Source: Desulfoluna butyratoxydans (GTDB lineage Bacteria > Desulfobacterota > Desulfobacteria > Desulfobacterales > Desulfolunaceae). Taken from it: DNA of 64,000 nt. The notes beneath the pieces are model-generated. The model was not told where the DNA came from and made no database searches. It saw only the letters and a program-made list of their open reading frames with translations. Of the stretch, positions 25,141 through 34,205 are shown piece by piece (position 1 is the first letter of the stretch; each line of letters starts with the position of its first letter). The stretch lies in contig NZ_CAADHO010000001.1 in assembly GCF_900699765.1 (NCBI RefSeq), forward strand, positions 434,001-498,000, given 5' to 3'. Position numbers and translations under genes: made by a program.

Positions 25141-25686
25141 GTACCGATTCATCCGTCGTTTTGTATACGTTGGGCATCCTGCGGAGCGGGCACCCCTTAA
25201 GGTGCGAATCTGGTTTGGAAACGGTGCGCAGGTCGCAAGGGGAAAGAACTGGCTGCCGAGCCCCCTTCAAAAAACACTCAAAAACCCGTTCTTCCGACAT
25301 TCATATACCCAAAGCCCCGCGAGGCTCTCCAGAGGCCATGGCCTGCGTTGAATGAAATCACCGTTCCCACCTGCCGCGGCAGGGATAAGACGCCACAACA
25401 GGGTCACGTACCCTGGGCAGTGACAAAACATCGTTCGCGGCATAACACAGCCACCTCGATTTCCCATCTCCATTAACACCCTGCCAGCCAAAGCGATTCC
25501 ATAGAATGTCTATTCTAAAATATAGGTTTCAACCCTATATTACCCCTCTATTCTTTCCATATTGCCTTTCCATGGGGCTCTGGCATGCTTTGTGAGCCAT
25601 ACCGGTGCACCGCACCGCAACAGACTGGACATACCGGAGCCACCCGGTGCACCCACGAACTTTTTATGAAAACATGTTGAGGCCCC
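25141..25686. other. Intergenic region upstream of the FadL-type gene
   Basis: Apart from the AT-rich palindromes at 25501-25541 and the GAGG ribosome binding site, I see no gene or RNA. The interval is free of the dispersed repeats. Confidence 0.45.
25501..25541. promoter_or_regulatory. Paired AT-rich palindromes, operator candidates
   Basis: TAGAAT/ATTCTA and, directly after, AATATAGG-N7-CCTATATT (25519-25526 and 25534-25541) lie 146 bp before the FadL-type gene. Perfect 8-bp arms with a 7-bp centre suit a dimeric repressor. A MarR-family gene is 1.5 kb away, so it is one possible binder. Confidence 0.4.
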
Positions 25687-26967
25687 ATGAAACGAACCCT
25701 GACCATCCTTACTGCCCTGCTGACCCTCACTTCGGCACTCCCGACGTGGGCCGGCATGGTCGACACTTACGGAATCGGCTCCCGGGCCACTGCCATGGGA
25801 GGCGCTGTCAGCGCCGCCCCTTCCCCCGTTTTTGCCCCCTACTACAACCCGGCGGGTCTTTCCCGGGCCACTTCCGCCACCATGTCCGCCGGGGTCCTGA
25901 CCACCACCCCGGACATTGAGATTGACGACTACAGCGTTGCGGGAGTTCCTCATAGACCCGACCTGGAAACCCCCACCAACTTCTCCGACGAAACCGGTAC
26001 CCTGGTGGCTCCCCATCTGGGGGCAGCCATGCCCCTGTCCGACCGCCTGGCCGCAGGGATCACCCTTTGCGTGCCCTGGGGCATGCACGTCAAATGGGAC
26101 AAAAACCCGCAAACCAACCCCGGGGCCCACAACAACTACGAGGCGTATTACCAGCGGGTCACCGTCACCCCTGCCCTGTCCTACAAAGTCAGCGAAAAAC
26201 TCTCCCTGGGTGCCGGGGTCTCTTTGGGGCGCTCCGAAACCGGGGCGGATTTCGTTCAACTTGGAACGAATGATATCTATGAAGCCGAGCTCACCGACGA
26301 CTTTAACGTCTCCTACAATATCGGCGTCCTCTACCAGGCCACGGATCGCCTCTCCATGGGCCTGACCTACCGAAGCCGCACCGAGGCTGAGTTTGAAGGG
26401 GATCTAAAAGTGAACGGCACGAAAATCAACACGGTCATGCTGGACTACGATCACCCTGAGCAGGTTCAGGCCGGCCTGGGGTATCGCTTTGGTGCAAAAA
26501 AAGGATTGCTCGTGGAAGCGGACGCCACCTGGACCCGATGGAGCATCAACGACGTTCAGGACCAGCGGTTTTCATCCCCCCTCATGACCCCTTTAGGTCC
26601 TGTCACCAGCCTGCCCGTTACCCGCGACTGGGACGACACCACCAAATACAGCATCGGCATGGAATGGACCGTCAACCCCACCGTGACCCTTCGCGGCGGC
26701 TATGTCTGGGATCCCACTCCCGTGCCCGACGAGAGCCTTGACTTCATCTGGCCCGACGGGGACAAGCACACCTTCTCCCTGGGCGCTGGATTCACCTTCG
26801 GGAACTTCACCCTGGACATTGCGGCAAGCTACGCGGACATCCCCAGCAAGCGCACCATCAACGGGGAGAGCGAGGCTCTGAACCCCAGCTACGGAGGCGC
26901 CCCGGTAAGCCTCGTGGCCGACGGCACGGTGCTGAACGTGGGCACGACCCTCTCCTACCGGTTCTAA
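25687..26967 (+). CDS. FadL/OmpP1-type outer-membrane channel
   Basis: The 426-residue precursor has a signal peptide (LTLTSALPTWA) and then YGIGSRATAMGGAVSAAP...FAPYYNPAGL, the hallmark N-terminal hatch of FadL/TodX channels. Barrel strands follow to a C-terminal TTLSYRF. The family carries hydrophobic molecules such as long-chain fatty acids or aromatic hydrocarbons across the outer membrane. Here the nearby racemase/CoA-transferase and MarR genes suggest fatty-acid or acyl-CoA metabolism, which is inference. The stop codon overlaps the first bases of a CCCGGATATTTC repeat element. Confidence 0.92.
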   Translation: MKRTLTILTALLTLTSALPTWAGMVDTYGIGSRATAMGGAVSAAPSPVFAPYYNPAGLSRATSATMSAGVLTTTPDIEIDDYSVAGVPHRPDLETPTNFSDETGTLVAPHLGAAMPLSDRLAAGITLCVPWGMHVKWDKNPQTNPGAHNNYEAYYQRVTVTPALSYKVSEKLSLGAGVSLGRSETGADFVQLGTNDIYEAELTDDFNVSYNIGVLYQATDRLSMGLTYRSRTEAEFEGDLKVNGTKINTVMLDYDHPEQVQAGLGYRFGAKKGLLVEADATWTRWSINDVQDQRFSSPLMTPLGPVTSLPVTRDWDDTTKYSIGMEWTVNPTVTLRGGYVWDPTPVPDESLDFIWPDGDKHTFSLGAGFTFGNFTLDIAASYADIPSKRTINGESEALNPSYGGAPVSLVADGTVLNVGTTLSYRF

Positions 26968-27113
26968 CCCGGATATTTCATGAGAAAACAAACAGCCAAG
27001 ATAAAAGCTCTATAATTTCAGAATATTACAACGAAAATGCCAGCTTTTTATAAAATGCAAAATGTAAATCAGGGTTTGCTGTTTGTTTTTCTCACCCTTC
27101 GGGCGAGCCGGGA
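26966..27113. repeat. CCCGGATATTTC-family element
   Basis: It runs from AACCCGGATATTTCATGAG at the FadL stop codon to CTCACCCTTCGGGCGAGCCG. The AT-rich interior matches, in reverse orientation, positions 46155-46301. It encodes nothing and is likely a small non-autonomous mobile element. Confidence 0.85.
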
Positions 27114-27546
27114 TAGAGAAGCTTAAATAGTTACACCGGACCTTAAAGATTTAAAAAAGCGCGCCATGGTTTCCCATGGCGCGCTTTTTTTGGTGATGTC
27201 GCCTAAGGCCCCACCCCCGACACGAGCCCCCGGCATCTCCTCTGATGCGGCATGGAGCCATACCTTCAAAACCTGTTTGACAACTGCTTGGAAAACGTCC
27301 CCGTGTGCAGGGCCTTGCCCTGATGGTGGTCATCTCAGCGGGAACTGTCTCTTTTCCCTTGACAGGCACAGAGCTTGCGGGATACTTTGCGCACAAATCA
27401 ATCTTGGAAACATTTCCTAAAGCCAACAACCCACATTTCCCGACATCAGACGCCAAGCCACCGCATGCGCCGGGCAGGATATCAGATGAAGTGCGCGTGC
27501 CACCGGCTTTTGGCGGTTTCATCACACCCGACCAACGGACATCATC
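26968..27546. other. Intergenic region downstream of the FadL-type gene
   Basis: It holds the repeat element and the strong terminator, then about 350 bp before the MarR gene in which I find no gene. Confidence 0.5.
27159..27191 (+). terminator. Strong intrinsic terminator
   Basis: GCGCGCCATGG, the 4-nt loop TTTC and CCATGGCGCGC form a perfect 11-bp stem followed by seven Ts and preceded by six As. It can work in both directions. It probably ends the FadL transcript after the inserted repeat. Confidence 0.88.
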
Positions 27547-27969
27547 ATGACTGCAGAAATTACGTACAACGAATGCATTGTCTTTCTGCTGGCAAAAGCC
27601 AACCAGAAAGCCCAGAGAAACCTGAAAAAACGCATGAAGCCCTATGGCCTCACCACGGTCCAGGGGCTCGTCCTCGGTGCCATCTACGAAAACAACGGGC
27701 TCACCGCCAGCGAAATCGGCCAGCGTCTCGTCCTGGACAACGCCACGGTCTCAGGGGTCCTCGACCGGCTCATCGACGGGGGCTGGATCACCAAAAAAAG
27801 CGATGAGAACGATCGCCGGGTCCAGCGTATCCTCCTGACAGAACAGGCCAACTCCAGCATCGTCAACGACCTTTTCAAGGTCCGTGCCGACGCCAACGAA
27901 GAGACCCTGGCCCACCTGAGCCTTGAAGAAAGGGTCCTTCTGAAACGGCTGCTTCGCGACCTCGAGTAG
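27547..27969 (+). CDS. MarR-family transcriptional regulator
   Basis: The 140-residue protein has the MarR winged-helix layout: a helical dimerisation start (FLLAKANQKAQRNLKKRM) and the recognition core LTASEIGQRLVLDNATVSGVLDRLIDGGWI. The wing is KKSDENDRRVQRILLT and the C-terminal helices include LSLEERVLLKRLL. Such proteins repress genes until a small ligand binds. It is monocistronic with its own terminator. Candidate targets nearby are the FadL-type gene (palindromes at 25501-25541) and the racemase/CoA-transferase gene, but nothing in the sequence proves this. Confidence 0.92.
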   Translation: MTAEITYNECIVFLLAKANQKAQRNLKKRMKPYGLTTVQGLVLGAIYENNGLTASEIGQRLVLDNATVSGVLDRLIDGGWITKKSDENDRRVQRILLTEQANSSIVNDLFKVRADANEETLAHLSLEERVLLKRLLRDLE

Positions 27970-28026
27970 ATACTTTGTATACAATATATAATACGCGCGA
28001 ACGTACCACAATCCTCGCCACAACGC

Positions 28027-28063
28027 AAAACACCCTGAGCATTCAACAGCCCCGGGTGTTTTT
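28027..28063 (+). terminator. Intrinsic terminator after the MarR gene
   Basis: AAAACACCC and GGGTGTTTTT flank an 18-nt loop. The stem is about 8 bp with a T-run, 58 bp after the MarR stop. Confidence 0.7.
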
Positions 28064-28226
28064 GTTCGTACGCATTATTTCGCGGCGATAGAACCGGTTC
28101 TCCCCCGACGCTCACACCGGAGCTCAACCTCCTGTAACAAATAGAATAAACACCTGTTTATCGCCGTTTCGCACGATCCCTTCAAAAAACAGGTTCTCCC
28201 CACAAAAAGTGCCTCTGCGTGGCTCT

Positions 28227-28571
28227 CTAAGGTTTCACGTACGCGTAGCCGTCCCGCTGGAGTTCCACCAGCTTAAGCACACCGGCCCGGGTCACCTTAA
28301 AGGCCGGATGGAGCACCTCAGGGGTAAGACCGAACTGGGTCAGTGAGTTGTTGCAGACAAAAAAGACAATGCCCTGATTCGCCAGCCGGGTCACCAGCTC
28401 CGAAAGCTCCATGTCCATGCTCGCCGTCACCTGCTGTGCCCCGGGGCCGTTCACCACAATGGCCCCTTCGATGGGACGCCCCTCCACGGCCGCCAGAAGG
28501 TTCTTCATGTTGTTTAACGTCAGGCGAAGGCGCCTCTCCTTATCGGAATCCAGATGCAATACGACTTTCAT
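28227..28571 (-). CDS. DsrE/DsrF-like small protein
   Basis: The start MKVVLHLDSDK follows GGGGAG closely; the longer upstream extension is not protein-like. The 114-residue product has the DsrE-like alternating beta/alpha fold: VVLHLDSD, NMKNLLAAVEG, GAIVVNGPGAQQV, LANQGIVFFVCNNSL, FKVTRAGVLKLVELQRDGYAYVKP. The single cysteine in FFVCNNSL matches the position of the sulfur-relay cysteine in DsrE/YchN-type proteins. A role in sulfur transfer is therefore possible in a sulfur-metabolising host. It stands alone, convergent with the MarR gene. Confidence 0.82.
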   Translation of the reverse strand: MKVVLHLDSDKERRLRLTLNNMKNLLAAVEGRPIEGAIVVNGPGAQQVTASMDMELSELVTRLANQGIVFFVCNNSLTQFGLTPEVLHPAFKVTRAGVLKLVELQRDGYAYVKP

Positions 28572-28830
28572 AAGCTCCCCTTTCGCTGAACACCCCAGGG
28601 GGTACGCTCCCCCCGGATTGTCGTAAAATAATGTGTTGTGGCATGGGATGCATTCGTCTACAGTCAACGTTACGAAATACCGGATCGGCCCGCCCGGGCA
28701 GTAAAGCCCCATCACCGAGCCGTACCCGAATCATGTGCATCCCCGTTTGTCCCCTGTGCCCATAGTCTACCATAAAGCAGGTGACGGATCTCGGATTTTA
28801 CGCTCCGAATAAATCGTACAAGGAGAGCCC

Positions 28831-29973
28831 ATGACCACCGGCGCACTGTCCGGCATCACCGTCCTCGACCTGTCCCGACTCCTTCCCGGCCCCTGGTGCA
28901 CCATGATGCTCGCCGATCACGGCGCACGGGTCATCGCCCTTGAAAATCCGCGCTACGCCTCCCAGGGAGCCTTTCCGGACCTCATCAACCGCAACAAAGA
29001 GCACATGGGCCTCGACCTGAAGTCCGACACAGGCAGAGCCATCTTCCTGAAGCTGGCCGCCCGGGCCGATGTCATCGTAGAGGGCTTCCGACCCGGCGTC
29101 ACAGATCGCCTGGGTGTGGGATACGACCACGTCAAAGCGGTCAACCCCGGCATTGTCTACTGCTCCATCACCGGCTACGGCCAGACCGGCCCCCTGCGCG
29201 ACACGCCGGGCCACGACATCAACTACCTGAGCGCAGCAGGGGCCCTGGACCTCATGGGGTCCAGAGAAGCCCCCCATGTCCCCGGGTTGCAGGTGGCCGA
29301 CATCGCCGGAGGCAGCTTAAGCGCTGTTTCCGGGATCCTTCTGGCCCTCTTCCACCGGGAGCGCACCGGCCGGGGCCAGTTCATCGACATCTCCATCACC
29401 GACGGCACCTTGGCCCTCATGCACCTGGCCCTCAACATCAGCCAGGAGACAGGCAAAGAGCCCGCGCGCTGCGACACCCTCCTCTCCCACCGTTACGCCT
29501 TTTACAACACCTACGAAACCGCCGACGGAAAATTCGTCGCCCTGGGCGCCTTGGAGCCCAAGTTCTGGGTCGCCTTCTGCCGCGCCACGGGCCTGGAGCG
29601 CTTTGAGGCCCTGCAGTTCGACGACAACAGACGGGAAGAGATCATCCAGGCCGTGGGCGACCTCATCAAGTCCAAATCACTGGCCCACTGGTCTGAGCGA
29701 TTCAACGCCATGGACCTCTGCTGGAGCCCGGTGAGTTCCCTCTCCGAGGCCATGGACAGCAGACTGTTCCGGGAACGAGAGATGGTGGTGGAATCTCGAA
29801 ACCGCAACGGGAAGCCCGCAAAGACCATTGGCGTTCCCGTCAAACTCAGCGAAACACCCGGGAGCATCCGCACCGCCCCCTTCTCCTTTGGAAAGAACAC
29901 AGACACATTGCTCACGGAGCTGGGCTACACCCCGGAAGAGATCCAAACCTTTAAAGAAGCGGGCGTCACCTGA
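28831..29973 (+). CDS. Alpha-methylacyl-CoA racemase / CaiB-type CoA-transferase
   Basis: AAGGAG precedes the ATG. The 380-residue protein matches family III CoA-transferases throughout: GITVLDLSRLLPGPWCTMMLADHGA, NRNKEHMGLDLKSDTGR, and VEGFRPGVTDRLGVGYD. GHDINYLSAAGAL and the catalytic-Asp segment GLQVADIAGGSL resemble alpha-methylacyl-CoA racemase more than carnitine CoA-transferase. Racemases interconvert 2-methylacyl-CoA epimers in branched fatty acid breakdown, which fits a neighbouring FadL-type importer. Substrate is inference. The gene appears monocistronic. Confidence 0.88.
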   Translation: MTTGALSGITVLDLSRLLPGPWCTMMLADHGARVIALENPRYASQGAFPDLINRNKEHMGLDLKSDTGRAIFLKLAARADVIVEGFRPGVTDRLGVGYDHVKAVNPGIVYCSITGYGQTGPLRDTPGHDINYLSAAGALDLMGSREAPHVPGLQVADIAGGSLSAVSGILLALFHRERTGRGQFIDISITDGTLALMHLALNISQETGKEPARCDTLLSHRYAFYNTYETADGKFVALGALEPKFWVAFCRATGLERFEALQFDDNRREEIIQAVGDLIKSKSLAHWSERFNAMDLCWSPVSSLSEAMDSRLFREREMVVESRNRNGKPAKTIGVPVKLSETPGSIRTAPFSFGKNTDTLLTELGYTPEEIQTFKEAGVT

Positions 29974-30006
29974 AGGAATCGGGAATTGTAAATTAGCAGT
30001 ATAGCA

Positions 30007-30024
30007 GGGGACAGGCTCTTTATG
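30007..30024 (+). repeat. RAYT-associated 18-bp repeat, solitary copy
   Basis: GGGGACAGGCTCTTTATG is identical to the copy at 34048-34065 and, over 17 bases, to the inverted copy at 35358-35374, which bracket the transposase gene. Confidence 0.8.
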
Positions 30025-30109
30025 TTGAACGCATAACGCATTGTGTAGGGCAGCCCCCCACCTTCCGTTCGGCGTCGGCATAGCGAAATCGTTCAAAAGG
30101 AATGTATCT

Positions 30110-30664
30110 TTGTATATCGAAACAGACAGACTGGAATTAAAGCCCTTTCGCCTTGACTATGCAGAGGCATTTGCAAAAGCGCTTCAATACCCTGAGATTT
30201 ATGCCTATCTTCCGGAGGATGTACCGTTCCTCAAAGATATTGAGGCCATCATCAAGTGGTTCATCAAAAGAGACCAGGACAACATGGAGACTGGTTTTAC
30301 CGGAACAAACCTGTCGATCCACCTGAAAGAGACCTGTGAAATCATAGGGTGGTGCGGGTTGCAGCCCTTTGAGCCGGAGCCCTGTAAAACAGAAATCTTT
30401 TATGGGCTGACGCCGGTATACTGGAACAAAGGCCTCATAACCGAAGCGGCATCTGCTGTTCTGGATTATGGCTTTTCCGGCGTACACATGGAAGAGATCG
30501 TTGCAGGCGTCAAACCGCAAAACATCGCCTCCATACGGGTTTTGGAAAAAATCGGGATGAGATACGTAAAAACCCTCCGCCACGTTCCAAACGGGTCGGA
30601 ATTTTATGCAAACGAATGGGTCTATGCATTCACAAAGGACCGATATTTTGGTACGAAACCATAA
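30110..30664 (+). CDS. GNAT acetyltransferase, RimJ/RimL-like
   Basis: I choose a TTG start, because AAAAGGAA lies 7 bases upstream and translation then begins at the conserved YIETDRLELKPF strand. The 184-residue protein shows EIIGWCGLQPFEPE, the acetyl-CoA region IFYGLTPVYWNKGLITEAAS, and NIASIRVLEKIGMRYVKTL, all in the RimJ/RimL order. Base composition is clearly more AT-rich than in the flanking racemase gene, marking the start of the accessory stretch and possible transfer. The acetylated target is unknown. Confidence 0.85.
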   Translation: MYIETDRLELKPFRLDYAEAFAKALQYPEIYAYLPEDVPFLKDIEAIIKWFIKRDQDNMETGFTGTNLSIHLKETCEIIGWCGLQPFEPEPCKTEIFYGLTPVYWNKGLITEAASAVLDYGFSGVHMEEIVAGVKPQNIASIRVLEKIGMRYVKTLRHVPNGSEFYANEWVYAFTKDRYFGTKP

Positions 30665-30714
30665 CAGGGGCCATGTGGTAAAAACAAACGCATTCACTGC
30701 ACGTCAGAGGCATC

Positions 30715-31392
30715 ATGAACATCTTGATTGTCTGCTATTCCCGAACCGGTTGTACCGAAAAGCTTGCAGAACGCATTGCCCATGAGCTCTCATCACGCGG
30801 CCATGCTGTCGCACGGGATTTCCTTGAGGTTGAAAGCGAAAAAAGCTGCTGGAGCCTTCTTTTCCGGCAGATCCACCAATACCCTCTGGTTGGTCTCTCT
30901 TTGATCAGCGCCTCTTTTTACCATTGGTGGCTCAACATCTACCATCAGCCGGAAGACGATATTCATCCACCGATGTTTCCGGATGTGTCAGGGTTTGATC
31001 ATGTTTGTATAGGCGGCCCCAAATGGGCTTACACATCCTACCCCATTGCGCGATACCTCAAAAAGATCAAGGGACTTCAACACAAGCCCGTAAGTGCCTT
31101 TGCCACCTTTGGGGGGCCGCCCCTGAAAAGATTTGAGCTTGATTTTATCTTCACCCCCATGAACCGGCAAATTCAAAACGCCGGAGGATCACTTGTCTCG
31201 ACCTTGGGGCTTTCCAGCAATTACCATGAACTTCACTTAATCGGGATTTTCAGGCTGTTTTCCCAACTTGTTCTCCGGCGCCCCCTTCGCTCCTTTACCG
31301 TTGACAGCGATTACGGAAGACAAGAGTTAACATCATTTTGTAACAAAATTGAGCAGGAGACCTCACGACATTCAAGCAAAGCCTGCATCTAA
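30715..31392 (+). CDS. Flavodoxin-like protein
   Basis: The 225-residue protein opens with MNILIVCYSRTGCTEKLAERIA, a flavodoxin FMN-phosphate loop (SRTGCTEK). A second flavin-contact segment follows (HVCIGGPKWAYTSYPIARYL) and then the strand AFATFGG. A hydrophobic SLLFRQIHQYPLVGLSLISASFYHWW insert sits between strands 1 and 3. It is longer than short-chain flavodoxins (about 150). It would bind FMN and pass electrons, or act as a quinone/menaquinone-type flavoprotein; the partner is unknown. It is 50 bp downstream of the acetyltransferase gene on the same strand. Confidence 0.8.
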   Translation: MNILIVCYSRTGCTEKLAERIAHELSSRGHAVARDFLEVESEKSCWSLLFRQIHQYPLVGLSLISASFYHWWLNIYHQPEDDIHPPMFPDVSGFDHVCIGGPKWAYTSYPIARYLKKIKGLQHKPVSAFATFGGPPLKRFELDFIFTPMNRQIQNAGGSLVSTLGLSSNYHELHLIGIFRLFSQLVLRRPLRSFTVDSDYGRQELTSFCNKIEQETSRHSSKACI

Positions 31393-31678
31393 CCTTTCGT
31401 CCCCCCCATTCACCGTAACGGCGCAAAAATAACGCGCCATCCACAACCACCCAACCCGGACATGTCACAAACGCGCGCCCCATAGTCAAGGCAGCAGAGC
31501 TGCAAAGGATGTGATCTACCTGAAAATCCTGGCAACGCTGAAGAGAAATGGAGTGCTCCTGGATTGTATTTTGAAGCACCCGTATGTTTCTTATAAAACC
31601 AACGGCAATAATCCACCGCTGATTTGGGCAGACCGTTTTCCCACGGATTATCCGGGTAAAGCAAAAAGGAGGGTACAC

Positions 31679-33127
31679 ATGAAACAGATCAATACCTGTG
31701 TTTTGACGGTTGTTCTTCTCAGCTTTATTACTGCCGGACCTCTTTGCGGAACACCCTGTCATGCCGGTATGGAGGGTGCCGACAGCATGCATGGAGATAC
31801 TGCCTCATCCGACACCACACCGCTTCCCGGCCCAGGCTCTTCGGGTGTGGAGTCATCGAAAATCTTCCTCTCGGCTGCCTGTCCAACCGTACTGATACGA
31901 ACCGATGGCAAACCCTTTGTCCTCAGCACCGACCACATCATGAGACACCCCGTAGCCCGCTTGCTCAAGCAACGTAACGGCAAGGAACTGGCGAAACTTT
32001 CATTGGAGGCAGGCAGCCTGCTGGGGGGTGTTTACGCGTTTCTTGATAGTCAGGACCGCCTGGTCATGGTGGACGGACGCCAACGGATCATCCGCATTAA
32101 AGCTGAAAAGACGAATGGTCTTCATGGCCCCACATGGTCACTGGCAATTGATGAAACCGCCACCATATCTTCTGCTGTCACAGGGCATTGCGGAGGCAGT
32201 GACTGTGACTCGGTGGTGAGCATCAGCCCCGGCACAGCCGGAACGATCTGGTTCGCCACCCAACACTCCGTGGTCGGCATATATGATACGGCAGAAGGGT
32301 CAACGTCTTGGTTAAAACTTGCCGATGACGAACGCATTGACAATTCCTTTTCCACAACCTCATGCGGCAGGGCAGCCATCGTAACCAGCAAGGCTCTTTA
32401 TGTGTTATGGCAAGACACGGCCAACCAGCCGCATATTGCCTGGCGTCATGGATACGATGCGGGTACGGCTCGCAAGCCGGGCCAGTTAAGCCACGGCAGC
32501 GGCGCCACGCCCACATTTTTCGGCCCGATGACCGGGACGGACTACGTCATGATAACGGACAACGCAGACAGCGGCATTTCCCTTATAGTGCGCGACACCG
32601 AGGACGGCCATCTGCTTTGCCGCAAATCGCTGTTTACCCCACCCCTTAATTCCGGGACGGAAAACTCAGCCATCGGCATCAACAATACAGTGATTGTTGC
32701 ATCCACATACGGCTACCCCTACCCCAAATATCCGGAAGGGGCCGGAGACTCTGTTCCCAAGAAAGCCGATTTTCCCGGCGGCATGGTACGTATTGATATC
32801 AATGACTGTGACGAGCCATGCGAGGCATGCTGTGTCATCTGGGAAAACAACCTTCGCTCTGCCGCTGTTCCGAAGTTATCAACAGCCGACGAGCTGATCT
32901 ACACCATCGAACGCCGGGCGCCATCGGAAGGGCCCAACACAACCGGCGTTGACAGTTATTATTTCTCTGTCGTTGATTTCCATACCGGCGAGGTTCTGGA
33001 TAAAAGCGAAAAAATCCACTTCGGGCTATTCGGGGACACCTTGCAGATGGCGGGAAACATCGGCCAGGATGGTGTTTACTGGCAAGGCACGTTAAGTGGC
33101 GTCGTGCGCATCACCGGGTTGCACTGA
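31679..33127 (+). CDS. Secreted propeller-like protein of unknown function
   Basis: AAGGAGG precedes MKQINTCVLTVVLLSF by seven bases, giving a signal peptide with cleavage near CHAG. The 482-residue protein then carries repeating blocks of the kind GGVYAFLDSQDRLVMVDG, GTIWFATQHSVVGIYD and SKALYVLWQDT, pointing to a beta-propeller of PQQ/WD type. Eleven or so cysteines (for example CGGSDCDS, CDEPCEACC) would form disulfides or bind metal outside the cytoplasm. No enzyme motif is seen. It is AT-richer than the window's core genes and is not obviously part of an operon. Confidence 0.75.
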   Translation: MKQINTCVLTVVLLSFITAGPLCGTPCHAGMEGADSMHGDTASSDTTPLPGPGSSGVESSKIFLSAACPTVLIRTDGKPFVLSTDHIMRHPVARLLKQRNGKELAKLSLEAGSLLGGVYAFLDSQDRLVMVDGRQRIIRIKAEKTNGLHGPTWSLAIDETATISSAVTGHCGGSDCDSVVSISPGTAGTIWFATQHSVVGIYDTAEGSTSWLKLADDERIDNSFSTTSCGRAAIVTSKALYVLWQDTANQPHIAWRHGYDAGTARKPGQLSHGSGATPTFFGPMTGTDYVMITDNADSGISLIVRDTEDGHLLCRKSLFTPPLNSGTENSAIGINNTVIVASTYGYPYPKYPEGAGDSVPKKADFPGGMVRIDINDCDEPCEACCVIWENNLRSAAVPKLSTADELIYTIERRAPSEGPNTTGVDSYYFSVVDFHTGEVLDKSEKIHFGLFGDTLQMAGNIGQDGVYWQGTLSGVVRITGLH

Positions 33128-33633
33128 TATTCCAAGGGCTCCGGGAGTGTTTTTTAAAGACAGGCTCTGTATATACCCAGCTCTCCCCCCCGGCGACACA
33201 TATCGCTTGCCGGACAGGCCGGACGCTCCCCTTGTCCGGCTCCATCAGGCATGCTAATTTATTGTTTCATTGGAACATTTCGCATCTCTTATGGAGACCT
33301 GTCAATACGTCTGGCCCCCTCTGAGATGCACGCCCGTGTCGGGTGTTCACAAACCAAAAGATGACGAAATGTTCGCCGCTTCGCAATGAGCCTTGTTACC
33401 ATCAGGTTATCGGGTATTTGATGCGTTCGGCGAAAGCATTGCACACAAGGACACCACAAGCCATCTCAAAACAGACAGCGTGTTCATCGGTTTCAATCTC
33501 TATGACGCAAGACGGACAGGACCGCCGCCATGCGGATGACTCATCCCTTTTCATGCCAGCCCCCCACCCGGTTTTCGATTTACGCAGGCGAAACGTCTAT
33601 TTTCAGGTGGCTTCTGAAAAAGAGGACAAAACC
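33128..33633. other. Intergenic region with hairpin and repeat trace
   Basis: A CCGGACAGG/CCTTGTCCGG inverted repeat (33210-33239) may end the preceding transcript. AAAGACAGGCTCTGTAT (33156 on) is a diverged RAYT-type repeat. An in-frame extension upstream of the next gene is not protein-like. Confidence 0.45.
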
Positions 33634-33993
33634 ATGCGTTTAGCAGATATCGTACAACGAGGCTGGGATGCGGTCGGCAGCGGAAATTATGATGCCTTGG
33701 TGGCAGATTACGTAAAAGATATGACATTCATCATGCCGGGCCAGACCGATACCCTCAAAGGGCGAGAGGCGTTCCGTACGGCGCTGGATCACCTTGGAGA
33801 GATTCTTCCACCAGGATTTGAAATCACGGGGCTGCGCCAGCTGGAAGGAGAAGGCGAAGTCGTCTCAATCCTTGAATGGAAATCCCAAAAAATTGCAGGA
33901 TCCCAACTATCCGTCCTGTTCAAGTTCCAAGGCGACAAAATCTACGAAGAGCGGTGGTTCATAGACACCGAGCAATGGAAAAAGGCATTCTGA
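33634..33993 (+). CDS. SnoaL/NTF2-like protein
   Basis: GAGG lies 8 bases before MRLADIVQRG. The 119-residue protein has the small alpha+beta cone of NTF2-like proteins: VQRGWDAVGSGNYDALVADYVKD, then MTFIMPGQTDTLKGREAFRTALDHLGEILPPGFEI, then strands SILEWKSQ, LSVLFKFQGDKIYEERWFIDTEQW. The family includes ketosteroid isomerases, polyketide cyclases and many stand-alone unknowns. No catalytic assignment can be made. Confidence 0.8.
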   Translation: MRLADIVQRGWDAVGSGNYDALVADYVKDMTFIMPGQTDTLKGREAFRTALDHLGEILPPGFEITGLRQLEGEGEVVSILEWKSQKIAGSQLSVLFKFQGDKIYEERWFIDTEQWKKAF

Positions 33994-34047
33994 ACCGGGG
34001 CATTTCATGTTCATGTCGGCTTATCTGATTCAAATTCGGATTCGGAT

Positions 34048-34065
34048 GGGGACAGGCTCTTTATG
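34048..34065 (+). repeat. RAYT-flanking repeat, upstream copy
   Basis: GGGGACAGGCTCTTTATG lies 140 bp before the transposase gene. The reverse complement lies 226 bp after its stop. Confidence 0.85.
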
Positions 34066-34205
34066 TTTTGTGTTTTGTGCTGGACATGTGACACATTCCG
34101 TGAATAAGTTAATTTCATCTTTATCATATCCAAATAATACAATATTCCATATAGTCCCAAGTCATCTTAAACCTCATACTCCGCAAAGCCAGGAAGGAGG
34201 GTGTC

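Noticed and set aside
25150..25280. Possible tRNA-like sequence (GGTGCGAATCTGG)
   Set aside because: No acceptor stem, anticodon arm or D arm can be assembled around it.
33343..33633. N-terminal extension of the SnoaL-like protein
   Set aside because: The extension is not protein-like, and a good ribosome binding site precedes MRLADIVQRG at 33634.
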